Source: an uncultured Prevotellaceae bacterium
Lineage (GTDB): Bacteria; Bacteroidota; Bacteroidia; Bacteroidales; Muribaculaceae
Direction of reading: 5' to 3'
NCBI GenBank assembly: GCA_945983195.1
Contig: CAMFSS010000138.1
Location: forward strand, 1 to 6,183
DNA: 6,183 nt
Program-made: the position numbers and the translations under genes
Notes under the pieces: model-generated
What the model saw: only the letters and a program-made list of their open reading frames with translations
What the model was told of the DNA's origin: nothing
The model's database searches: none
Shown: in pieces, positions 1 to 5,759 of the stretch
Position numbering within the stretch: the stretch's first letter is position 1
How the letters are laid out: each line of letters starts with the position of its first letter

Positions 1-3
1 GCG

Positions 4-957
4 TTAGAGTGATTCGAGAATCCGTTTTATCACCACTTCGGCCGAGATTTCGCGGTTAGCGGCCTCGGGGATTACCAGCGAGCGGGGCGATTCAATCACA
101 TCGTCGCTCACAATCATGTTGCGGCGCACCGGCAGGCAGTGCATGAAGAAGGCATTGTTGGTGAGAGCCATCTTCTCTGCAGTGATTGTCCATGAGCGGT
201 CGGTGCAGAGCACTTTGCCATAATTGGGATCGGCAAACGCCGACCAGTTCTTGGCATAGACGAAATCGGCTCCGGTAAGGGCGCGGTCCTGGTCATATTC
301 CACACGCGCATTGCCCACAAACTGCGGGTCGAGCTCATACCCCTTGGGGTGCGTGATGACGAAGTCGTAGCCGGCGGCATTCATCCACTCGGCGAAAGAG
401 TTTGGCACAGCCTGCGGCAGAGCCTTGGGGTGCGGAGCCCATGTAAGCACCACCTTGGGGCGTTCCACCGTCTTGTGCTCCTCTATTGTGATGAGGTCGG
501 CATAGCTTTGCAGTGGGTGCACAGTAGCAGTTTCCATGGCGAAAACCGGGCGGCCTGAGTAGCGGATAAACTGGTTAAGGATTTTCTCCTCATAGTCGTC
601 GCGCTTATTCTCAAATCGGGCGAATGAGCGCACGCCGATCACGTCGCAGTAGCAGCCCATCACCGGAATTGCCTCAAGCAGATGCTCAGGCTTGTCGCCG
701 TCCATAATCACGCCGCGCTCGGTCTCGAGCTTCCATGCGCCCTGGTTCACATCGAGCACAATCACATTCATACCGAGGTTCATAGCTGCCTTCTGCGTGC
801 TAAGACGTGTACGGAGCGATGAATTGAAGAAAATCATCAGGAGGGTCTTGTTCTCGCCAAGGTGCTTGAAGGCAAAGCGATTGGCCTTCACATCAAGGGC
901 TTCCTTCACAGCCACACCAAGGTCGCCTATATCGCTTACTGATTTGAAATATCTCAT
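4..957 (-). CDS. argF': N-succinylornithine carbamoyltransferase (SOTCase)
   Basis: This cytoplasmic enzyme transfers the carbamoyl group from carbamoyl phosphate to N2-succinylornithine in the succinylated arginine pathway of Bacteroidetes. The 317-residue product resembles the Bacteroides fragilis enzyme along its whole length, as I remember that sequence. Visible motifs are the carbamoyl-phosphate loop SLRTR (residues 47-51), HPLQ (147-150), YAKNW with Lys236, and HCLP (273-276). Residue 90, in DGDKPEH, is proline. In this family Pro90 is reported to favour succinylornithine, whereas acetylornithine enzymes carry Glu at the equivalent site. I chose the ATG at 955-957, not the in-frame TTG six bases upstream, because it starts MRYFKSV like the B. 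fragilis protein and puts the proline at 90. The stop is TAA at 4-6. No other arginine gene is in the window; its downstream neighbour lies outside. Family assignment is near certain; the succinyl preference is inferred. Confidence 0.95.
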   Translation of the reverse strand: MRYFKSVSDIGDLGVAVKEALDVKANRFAFKHLGENKTLLMIFFNSSLRTRLSTQKAAMNLGMNVIVLDVNQGAWKLETERGVIMDGDKPEHLLEAIPVMGCYCDVIGVRSFARFENKRDDYEEKILNQFIRYSGRPVFAMETATVHPLQSYADLITIEEHKTVERPKVVLTWAPHPKALPQAVPNSFAEWMNAAGYDFVITHPKGYELDPQFVGNARVEYDQDRALTGADFVYAKNWSAFADPNYGKVLCTDRSWTITAEKMALTNNAFFMHCLPVRRNMIVSDDVIESPRSLVIPEAANREISAEVVIKRILESL

Positions 958-988
958 AGTCAATCAAAAAAAATTGTAAAGTGTAATG

Positions 989-1020
989 CAAAAAATTATT
1001 ATAGGGGTGCAAGTTACAAA
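989..1020 (-). promoter_or_regulatory. Candidate argF' promoter (weak)
   Basis: Read on the minus strand, a TTTG (1020 to 1017) is followed after 20 bases by ATTTTTTG (996 to 989). The spacing and the TTTG boxes match the Bacteroidetes pattern TTTG-N19-21-TAnnTTTG, but the conserved TA of the -7 box is not present. It would give a leader of about 25 nt before the ATG at 957. A nearby TAACTTG (1016 to 1010) is an alternative -7 box that lacks one T. No ArgR-like operator was recognised. Confidence 0.3.
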
Positions 1021-1159
1021 AAAATCCTCAACCTCACTCCACATTCCCCAAAAAATTCAATCGCAAGAACGCAAGAAAGCCCAAAATTCGCCACCCAAGC
1101 CACAACAAGCGCAAACGTCCTTCTTAATTTTCCACACCTAACACGCTGTGGCACAGCAA

Positions 1160-1345
1160 TATAGAGCCTCTTGGAAAAATAAGCTAAAAATTACGTGCTT
1201 ATTTTTCCATTTTTTGGGAAATTAAGCCTATTAAATTTTGCTTATTTAGTCATTTTTCGGGAGAATAAGAAAATTTGCAGTAAAATTTCTTCTTATTTTT
1301 CCTTATTTTTCCGTATTTTCACCGAGGATTCTTTCTTATAGAGCC
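1160..1345. repeat. Inverted-repeat block flanked by 9-bp direct repeats
   Basis: The 9-mer TATAGAGCC occurs at 1160-1168 and again at 1337-1345, like a target-site duplication. Between the copies is very A/T-rich DNA. It contains a perfect 13-bp inverted repeat with a 12-base loop (1172-1184 with 1197-1209) and an imperfect inverted repeat (1233-1246 with 1264-1276, one bulged G). The 11-mer CTTATTTTTCC recurs at 1198-1208, 1292-1302 and 1302-1312, and in inverse orientation at 1173-1183. No transposase is encoded. It could be a small non-autonomous element, a structured RNA gene or a binding-site cluster; the sequence alone does not decide. Confidence 0.45.
1172..1209. repeat. Perfect 13-bp inverted repeat
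   Basis: TGGAAAAATAAGC at 1172-1184 is the exact reverse complement of the bases at 1197-1209, with a 12-base loop. It lies between divergently transcribed genes, so it is not a terminator for either. As RNA it would form an A/U-rich stem-loop; as DNA it could be a site for a dimeric protein. Confidence 0.7.
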
Positions 1346-1386
1346 AAACTGCCCACGGCTGCCGCAGAGATTTTTTTGCTGCAATG

Positions 1387-1417
1387 TGTGATTGTTGGGA
1401 TAATATCACTATATTTG
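1387..1417 (+). promoter_or_regulatory. Bacteroidetes-type promoter for the gene at 1449
   Basis: The -7 element TATATTTG (1410-1417) matches the TAnnTTTG consensus exactly. TGTG at 1387-1390 lies exactly 19 bases upstream and is one base away from the TTTG -33 box. Transcription would start at about 1424, giving a leader of roughly 25 nt before the ATG at 1449. The element is well placed for the 190-residue gene, probably also driving the DUF1963 gene. Confidence 0.6.
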
Positions 1418-1448
1418 TAAATCATTAGGAATTATAAAATCTGGGATT

Positions 1449-2021
1449 ATGGATTACGAGAAAGACGTGAAGATGCTGGGAGGTGTGTTTGAAGCAATGA
1501 TTCACAACCACCAGACGATGGGAATGGATTTCAAGAACATCTACCTCGCACGAGTGGCTGTGGAAATTCTGATGCACCATCTGCCCGACTCGGTACCGGG
1601 CGAGTTTGACAGTGTGGCAGGAAAAGCGCGACTGCTTGAGCAGATGCTCGAATACTGCACCGAGACCGATATGCCACGGTTCTGCATCACTCTGCGCGAA
1701 ACCATCGACCGCCACGCCCCGTCGGAGGACAACACCCGCACGCTCGAGATGCTGCGCGACTACGTAAGCCCCAAGTTCACCATGGACGAGTGGATAAAGA
1801 AGTGGAACAGGCACCTTCGCTTCGACCCAATCGAGCGCAGCGAAATGTGGGAGGAGATTATCTACGACGTGGAACGCGAGGTGTCGCACCGACTCGAATT
1901 CGACAAATGGTGCATGGGCTTCTGCTTCGAATATTGGAGCGTGAAGCGGGATGTGCTCCATGAGCAGGGTGTGCGCTGGCGCACTCCCACCGAGATGAAT
2001 CCCGGCGTAATGTTCGACTGA
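1449..2021 (+). CDS. Hypothetical protein, 190 aa, unknown family
   Basis: I do not recognise this protein. It has no signal peptide or membrane segment, so it is probably cytoplasmic. The composition suggests a mainly helical fold rich in charged residues. There are six tryptophans, mostly in the second half (DEWIKKWNRH at 114-122; W134, W154, W163, W177), and four cysteines, two of them spaced as CMGFC at 155-159. Histidine pairs occur near residues 19-21 and 43-44. No catalytic motif or nucleotide-binding loop is evident. Codons end mostly in G or C, as in neighbouring genes, which supports coding on this strand over the long antisense frame. A consensus promoter sits just upstream. The DUF1963 gene begins 81 bases downstream with no consensus promoter between, so the two may share a transcript. 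Confidence 0.8.
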   Translation: MDYEKDVKMLGGVFEAMIHNHQTMGMDFKNIYLARVAVEILMHHLPDSVPGEFDSVAGKARLLEQMLEYCTETDMPRFCITLRETIDRHAPSEDNTRTLEMLRDYVSPKFTMDEWIKKWNRHLRFDPIERSEMWEEIIYDVEREVSHRLEFDKWCMGFCFEYWSVKRDVLHEQGVRWRTPTEMNPGVMFD

Positions 2022-2102
2022 AAATCGGCCACGCCTCACACCTATCGGAAAACATTCGGAATCAACAACTATCACCAAACTCTAAAAAGCCACATAGTAT
2101 CA

Positions 2103-2750
2103 ATGAGAAAGATGATTAAAATCAATCCCTACCCTACCGACGACAGCCTCATCGGCAAGAGCCACTGGTGGGGTGCACCCGACCTCCCCGACGACACGCC
2201 CTACCCCTTCGTGATGGTGGGCGACGAAGACGATGAGGATTCCTATCCCGAGCCACTCACATTCATCTGCCAAATCAGGCTCAGCGACATTGCGGAGTTT
2301 GACCCTGAAGGGATGCTGCCGCACAAGGGTATGCTCTACTTCTTCGCTGCAATCGACTACTTCCTCGGCGAAGACTCGCCGCTCGACTTGCCGCTGCACA
2401 ACTACAGCGGCGAACTGATCCGCGTGATCTACAGCGAGCAGGAAGACAATCTGAAACCTTACAAAATCACATGGGAAAACTCCGACGAGAGCATATTCCG
2501 CAAGGCCGAAGCAATAAAGTTCGGCACGACCGACGGCTCCTACGACGTATTCTCTCACGGACTATTCGGCGAAGCCATCGACTGTGTTGCCGACTGCTAT
2601 CCCCACCTCATGCCGCTGCTGCGCATCGAGGAGGAAGACCGCTGGGGGCTGCGATTCTACGACTGCGGCACAATGTATTTCCTCATCTCACCCGACGACC
2701 TCCGCGCCCGCCGCTTCGACCGCACCTCCATCGAAGTGTTCTTCTACTGA
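2103..2750 (+). CDS. DUF1963 / YwqG-like protein
   Basis: This 215-residue soluble protein resembles the DUF1963 family, which includes Bacillus subtilis YwqG and whose biochemical role is not established. The N-terminal signature SHWWGAPDLPDD (20-31) corresponds to the family's S-x-F-G-G-x-P-x-L-P region. The core PLTFICQIRLSDIAEFDP (51-68), followed by LPHKGMLYFF (72-81), is the most diagnostic stretch. The C-terminus has the usual WG...DCGTMYFLI block (181-195). It is somewhat shorter than many members. A markedly acidic loop, DEDDED (41-46), precedes the core. The start could be the ATG at 2103 or the one at 2112; neither has a clear ribosome-binding site. It follows the unknown 190-residue gene by 81 bases and is probably its co-transcribed partner. 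I assign no function. Confidence 0.85.
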   Translation: MRKMIKINPYPTDDSLIGKSHWWGAPDLPDDTPYPFVMVGDEDDEDSYPEPLTFICQIRLSDIAEFDPEGMLPHKGMLYFFAAIDYFLGEDSPLDLPLHNYSGELIRVIYSEQEDNLKPYKITWENSDESIFRKAEAIKFGTTDGSYDVFSHGLFGEAIDCVADCYPHLMPLLRIEEEDRWGLRFYDCGTMYFLISPDDLRARRFDRTSIEVFFY

Positions 2751-2773
2751 CCCCGGCAGCCACATCGATGCGC

Positions 2774-2818
2774 CCAATTAGTCCCATTAGACTTATTAGC
2801 CCTATTAGACTTATCAGA
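2774..2818. repeat. Five 9-bp degenerate tandem repeats
   Basis: Five consecutive 9-base units read CCAATTAGT, CCCATTAGA, CTTATTAGC, CCTATTAGA and CTTATCAGA, with consensus CYYATTAGA. Units 2 and 4, and units 3 and 5, are most alike, so there is an 18-base higher-order period. The array begins 24 bases after the DUF1963 stop codon and lies outside that reading frame. It may be a slipped-strand repeat or a family of dispersed intergenic repeats. Confidence 0.7.
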
Positions 2819-2895
2819 CGACCTCACAAAAAATTAACGAGCTAAAAAATGATATAATAATCTTTAATTGCGCTATGGGTTTTAAGAATAATTGC

Positions 2896-2903
2896 TAATT
2901 TTG
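2896..2903 (+). promoter_or_regulatory. -7 promoter element for the aldose epimerase gene
   Basis: TAATTTTG matches the Bacteroidetes TAnnTTTG consensus and ends 44 bases before the ATG at 2948. No good TTTG -33 box is found 19-21 bases upstream; TATG at 2874-2877 is the nearest candidate. Just downstream, in the presumed leader, a small inverted repeat pairs GTTGT (2913-2917) with ACAAC (2925-2929). Confidence 0.5.
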
Positions 2904-2947
2904 TATGATATTGTTGTCGTTATAACAACCTATAACTCAAGAACTAT

Positions 2948-3829
2948 ATGGAAATACTTGAAAATGACAGTCTGGTCGTGAAGGCGAAAACCCAGGGTGC
3001 TGAACTTTGCAGCATCATACGCAAAAGCGACGGCAGAGAATTTCTTTGGCAAGCCGACCCTAAATACTGGAAGCGCCACTCTCCGGTACTGTTCCCGATA
3101 GTGGGTGCTCTGTGGAACAACAAGATGCACCAAGATGATGAAACCTATGTGATGACGCAGCACGGTTTTGCCCGCGACAGCGACTTTGAGCTGCTGGAGC
3201 AAACCGACGACACTCTCGCTTACGTGCTTCGCGCCAACGAGAACACTCTGCGACACTATCCCTACCACTTTGAGCTGAAAATAAGCTACCGCCTCATCGA
3301 CGAGACGGTGAAGGTGATGTGGCAGGTGCGCAATCTTGAGGAGAAGCGCATAATGCACTTCCAGATTGGCGCACATCCTGCTTTCAACTACATGGGCTAC
3401 GACCCCGAGGCTGAGCGACAGGGATACATAAAATTCGACTCCTCGACCGACACCTACAAGCTCTCGGTAATCGGGCAGAAAGGCTGCCTCGCCACTTCGG
3501 GTGAAACGCTGAAGGCTACCGACGGAACTATTCGCGTGAACCGCCACACTTTCGACAATGATGCCATCATTCTCGAAAAGCGCCAGGTGCAGTCGGTCAC
3601 TCTCATCAGCCCAACTCACGAGCCTTATCTGCGCGTGGCATTCAATGCCCCGGTGGTGGGAATCTGGTCGCCGGCACGCGGCAGCTTCGCCCCATTCGTG
3701 TGCATCGAGCCGTGGTATGGACGCTGCGACCGCGAGGAGTATGAGGGCGAATTCAGCGACAAGGACTGGATGCAGCATCTGAAGCCCGGAGCGCAATTCA
3801 ATGCCGAGTATCTTATCGACATTCTCTGA
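2948..3829 (+). CDS. Aldose 1-epimerase family protein (LacX-like)
   Basis: This 293-residue cytoplasmic protein belongs to the galactose-mutarotase-like beta-sandwich superfamily, in the branch usually called LacX-like. Such proteins interconvert alpha and beta anomers of aldoses or sugar phosphates; the substrate here is unknown. Family motifs are present in order: an N-terminal strand with KTQGAELCSI (14-23), FPIVGALWN (49-57), QHGFARDSDF (71-80) with His72, GAHPAFN (141-147) with His143, and CIEPWYGRCD (252-261) with Glu254. The two histidines and the glutamate match the expected catalytic set, so the enzyme is probably active. There is no signal peptide. The gene stands alone with its own TAATTTTG promoter element and a 118-base gap to the previous coding region. 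No sugar transporter, kinase or glycosidase is adjacent to suggest a specific sugar. Confidence 0.9.
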   Translation: MEILENDSLVVKAKTQGAELCSIIRKSDGREFLWQADPKYWKRHSPVLFPIVGALWNNKMHQDDETYVMTQHGFARDSDFELLEQTDDTLAYVLRANENTLRHYPYHFELKISYRLIDETVKVMWQVRNLEEKRIMHFQIGAHPAFNYMGYDPEAERQGYIKFDSSTDTYKLSVIGQKGCLATSGETLKATDGTIRVNRHTFDNDAIILEKRQVQSVTLISPTHEPYLRVAFNAPVVGIWSPARGSFAPFVCIEPWYGRCDREEYEGEFSDKDWMQHLKPGAQFNAEYLIDIL

Positions 3830-3865
3830 CCGCTTCAGCACAGTGCGAAAACAGTCGCTAAATGA

Positions 3866-3908
3866 ACAATTCAGCTACGCAAACCGTTGTGTCTGATAGC
3901 GGAATTGT
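3866..3908. repeat. Imperfect 12-bp inverted repeat in the pckA upstream spacer
   Basis: ACAATTCAGCTA (3866-3877) pairs with TAGCGGAATTGT (3897-3908) at 11 of 12 positions, with one A/G mismatch and a 19-base loop. No T-run follows, so it is not a standard terminator. GCGGAATT occurs twice nearby (3899-3906, 3936-3943). It could be an operator for pckA or a 3' processing structure of the upstream mRNA. Confidence 0.45.
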
Positions 3909-3981
3909 GCTAAAATACCGACTTCGTGGCAAATTGCGGAATTTTTTCCTTAATTATGCTGTAGGGTATTAAAAAAATAAC

Positions 3982-3989
3982 TAACTTTG
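3982..3989 (+). promoter_or_regulatory. pckA promoter -7 element
   Basis: TAACTTTG is an exact match to TAnnTTTG and lies 82 bases before the pckA ATG at 4072. No clear -33 TTTG is found at the expected spacing. The resulting leader would be about 75 nt, with a weak CCAC/GTGG hairpin at 4001-4011. GTGGCAAA occurs both in the leader (4008-4015) and upstream of the promoter (3926-3933). Confidence 0.6.
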
Positions 3990-4071
3990 CATAGATTTTT
4001 CCACGCAGTGGCAAACTCAAAAAGCACTAACGACAATTCATTAATTTCTTACATACAATAACTTGAAGAAA

Positions 4072-5673
4072 ATGGCAAAGATTGATTTAACTAAGTATGG
4101 CATTCAGGGCACTCCTGAAATCGTTTACAACCCATCGTATGAGCAGCTCTACAAGGACGAGACCAATCCCGAGCTTACCGGCTTCGAGAAAGGCCAGGTA
4201 ACTGAGCTTGGTGCTGTAAATGTGATGACAGGTATCTACACCGGCCGTTCACCTAAGGACAAATTCATCGTAATGGACGAGACCTCAAAGGACACCGTGT
4301 GGTGGACAAGCGACGACTACAAGAACGACAACAAGCCTGTTTCCGTAGAGACTTGGAAGGCTCTTAAGGAACTCGCTGTGAAGGAGCTTTCAAACAAGAA
4401 GCTCTACGTGGTCGATGGCTACTGCGGTGCCAACCTCGCCACTTGCCTCCGCGTGCGCTTCATCGTTGAAGTTGCTTGGCAGGCTCACTTCGTGAAGAAC
4501 ATGTTCATTCGTCCTACCGATGAGGAGCTTGAGAACTTTGAGCCCGATTTCATCGTGTACAACGCTTCAAAGGCTAAAGTTGAGAACTACAAGGAACTCG
4601 GCTTGAACTCTGAGACTGCTGTTGTGTTCAACCTCACTTCGAAGGAGCAGGTTATCATCAACACTTGGTATGGCGGTGAAATGAAGAAAGGTATGTTCTC
4701 AATGATGAACTACTTCAAGCCTCTTGAGGGTATCGCTTCAATGCACTGCTCTGCCAACACCAACGAGAAGGGCGAAACTGCCATCTTCTTCGGTCTCTCT
4801 GGTACTGGCAAGACTACCCTTTCTACCGACCCGAAGCGTATGCTTATCGGTGACGACGAGCACGGCTGGGACGACGAGGGCGTATTCAACTACGAAGGCG
4901 GCTGCTATGCAAAGGTTATCAAGCTCGACAAGGAGAGCGAGCCGGATATCTTCAACGCAATCAACCCCGATGAGAGTCCTGACTACGCCACAGGCTACGA
5001 GAACCGCACCATTGACTACCACTACAAGAGCGCGACTCACCACAACCGCGTTTCTTACCCGATTTATCACATCAACAACATCGTGAAGCCGATTTCGAAG
5101 GCTCCCGCTGCAAAGAATGTGATCTTCCTGTCGGCCGACGCATTTGGCGTGCTTCCTCCTGTATCAATCCTCAACCCTGAGCAGACCAAGTACTACTTCC
5201 TCTCGGGCTTCACTGCAAAGCTTGCAGGAACTGAGCGCGGTATCACCGAGCCTACTCCTACATTCTCTGCTTGCTTCGGCGCTGCATTCCTTGAGCTCCA
5301 CCCAACAAAATATGCTGAAGAGCTCGTTAAGCGCATGGAGAAGTCGGGAGCCAAGGCTTACTTGGTAAATACCGGTTGGAACGGCACTGGCAAGCGTATC
5401 TCTATCAAGGATACTCGCGGCATCATCGACGCTATCCTCGACGGCGCTATCAACAACGCTCCTACCAAGACTATTCCTTACTTCAACTTCGAGGTTCCGA
5501 CTGAACTTCCCGGCGTTGACACCAACATCCTCGACCCGCGCGACACCTACGCTAACGCAGAGGAGTGGAACACCAAGGCTCAAGACCTTGCACAGCGCTT
5601 CATCAAGAACTTCACCAAGTACACTACCAACGAAGCTGGTAAGGCTCTCGTAGCAGCCGGTCCGCAGCTCTAA
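4072..5673 (+). CDS. pckA: Phosphoenolpyruvate carboxykinase (ATP)
   Basis: This cytoplasmic enzyme interconverts oxaloacetate + ATP and phosphoenolpyruvate + CO2 + ADP. In gut Bacteroidetes it is generally thought to work in the carboxylating direction, supplying oxaloacetate for succinate formation. The 533-residue product is full length. Landmarks are TGRSPKDK (57-64, substrate Arg59), Lys205 in KKGMFS, His225 in MHCSAN, the P-loop GLSGTGKTT (241-249), the metal/kinase-2 motif LIGDDEHGW (258-266), Lys281 and Glu290 for nucleotide contacts, Arg326 in NRVSYP, and the C-terminal NTGWNGTGKR block (433-442). The ATG at 4072 (MAKIDLTKYG) is preferred over the in-frame TTG at 4063. Codons ending in T (GCT, CTT, CCT, TCT) are much commoner than in neighbouring genes, as in highly expressed genes. 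A promoter precedes it and a strong terminator follows. Confidence 0.98.
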   Translation: MAKIDLTKYGIQGTPEIVYNPSYEQLYKDETNPELTGFEKGQVTELGAVNVMTGIYTGRSPKDKFIVMDETSKDTVWWTSDDYKNDNKPVSVETWKALKELAVKELSNKKLYVVDGYCGANLATCLRVRFIVEVAWQAHFVKNMFIRPTDEELENFEPDFIVYNASKAKVENYKELGLNSETAVVFNLTSKEQVIINTWYGGEMKKGMFSMMNYFKPLEGIASMHCSANTNEKGETAIFFGLSGTGKTTLSTDPKRMLIGDDEHGWDDEGVFNYEGGCYAKVIKLDKESEPDIFNAINPDESPDYATGYENRTIDYHYKSATHHNRVSYPIYHINNIVKPISKAPAAKNVIFLSADAFGVLPPVSILNPEQTKYYFLSGFTAKLAGTERGITEPTPTFSACFGAAFLELHPTKYAEELVKRMEKSGAKAYLVNTGWNGTGKRISIKDTRGIIDAILDGAINNAPTKTIPYFNFEVPTELPGVDTNILDPRDTYANAEEWNTKAQDLAQRFIKNFTKYTTNEAGKALVAAGPQL

Positions 5674-5711
5674 TCGCTACAACCGACAATTATTTTGAGC
5701 AAACAATAATC

Positions 5712-5740
5712 AAGGGCTTGCCAATCGGCAAGCCCTTTTT
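5712..5740 (+). terminator. Rho-independent terminator of pckA
   Basis: An 11-bp perfect stem pairs AAGGGCTTGCC (5712-5722) with GGCAAGCCCTT (5727-5737) around the loop AATC, and five T residues occupy 5736-5740. It begins 38 bases after the pckA stop. It also lies beyond the end of the convergent minus-strand gene at 5760, but its T-run on that strand is poor, so it serves mainly pckA. Confidence 0.92.
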
Positions 5741-5759
5741 GTGTTCTTGCAAGGATATG

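Larger units (their letters stand above)
958..1448. other. Divergent A/T-rich intergenic region
   Basis: This 491-base stretch separates argF' from the plus-strand gene at 1449, and the two genes are transcribed away from each other. I see no convincing open reading frame, tRNA or rRNA. It holds an 8-base perfect tandem repeat (CGCAAGAA at 1062-1069 and 1070-1077), a 13-base palindrome GCTGTGGCACAGC (1145-1157), and a structured block (1160-1345) described separately. A small G/C hairpin with CTGC/GCAG arms (1349-1367) lies just before a T7 run (1371-1377), and a promoter follows at 1387-1417. The T7 element looks like a weak terminator for something transcribed rightward out of the block, but I found no matching consensus promoter upstream. 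Confidence 0.6.

Noticed and set aside
961..963. TTG as the argF' start
   Set aside because: The ATG at 955-957 matches the N-terminus of the B. fragilis enzyme and places the substrate-selecting proline at residue 90; the TTG adds only two residues.
1062..1077. Perfect tandem copy of CGCAAGAA, considered as a CRISPR-like or regulator repeat
   Set aside because: There are only two 8-base units with no spacer and no further copies nearby, so it is too short to support any call.
1425..2078. Long minus-strand frame of 217 codons opposite the 190-residue gene
   Set aside because: It is rich in His and Val with no recognisable motif, has no promoter, and mirrors the codon pattern of the plus-strand gene, which has a consensus promoter and normal composition.
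2471..2845. Plus-strand 124-codon frame overlapping the DUF1963 gene and ending in a PIRLIS-type repeat
   Set aside because: The Arg/His/Pro-rich composition is typical of a shifted frame over G/C-rich codons, and its repeat tail is only the translated 9-base tandem array.
3826..3838. CTGA/TCAG hairpin after the epimerase stop as a terminator
   Set aside because: The stem is only 4 bp and is not followed by a T-run.
2930..3841. Minus-strand frame of 303 codons opposite the epimerase gene
   Set aside because: The plus strand encodes a clear aldose epimerase-family protein with catalytic motifs; the antisense frame is a by-product of codon bias.
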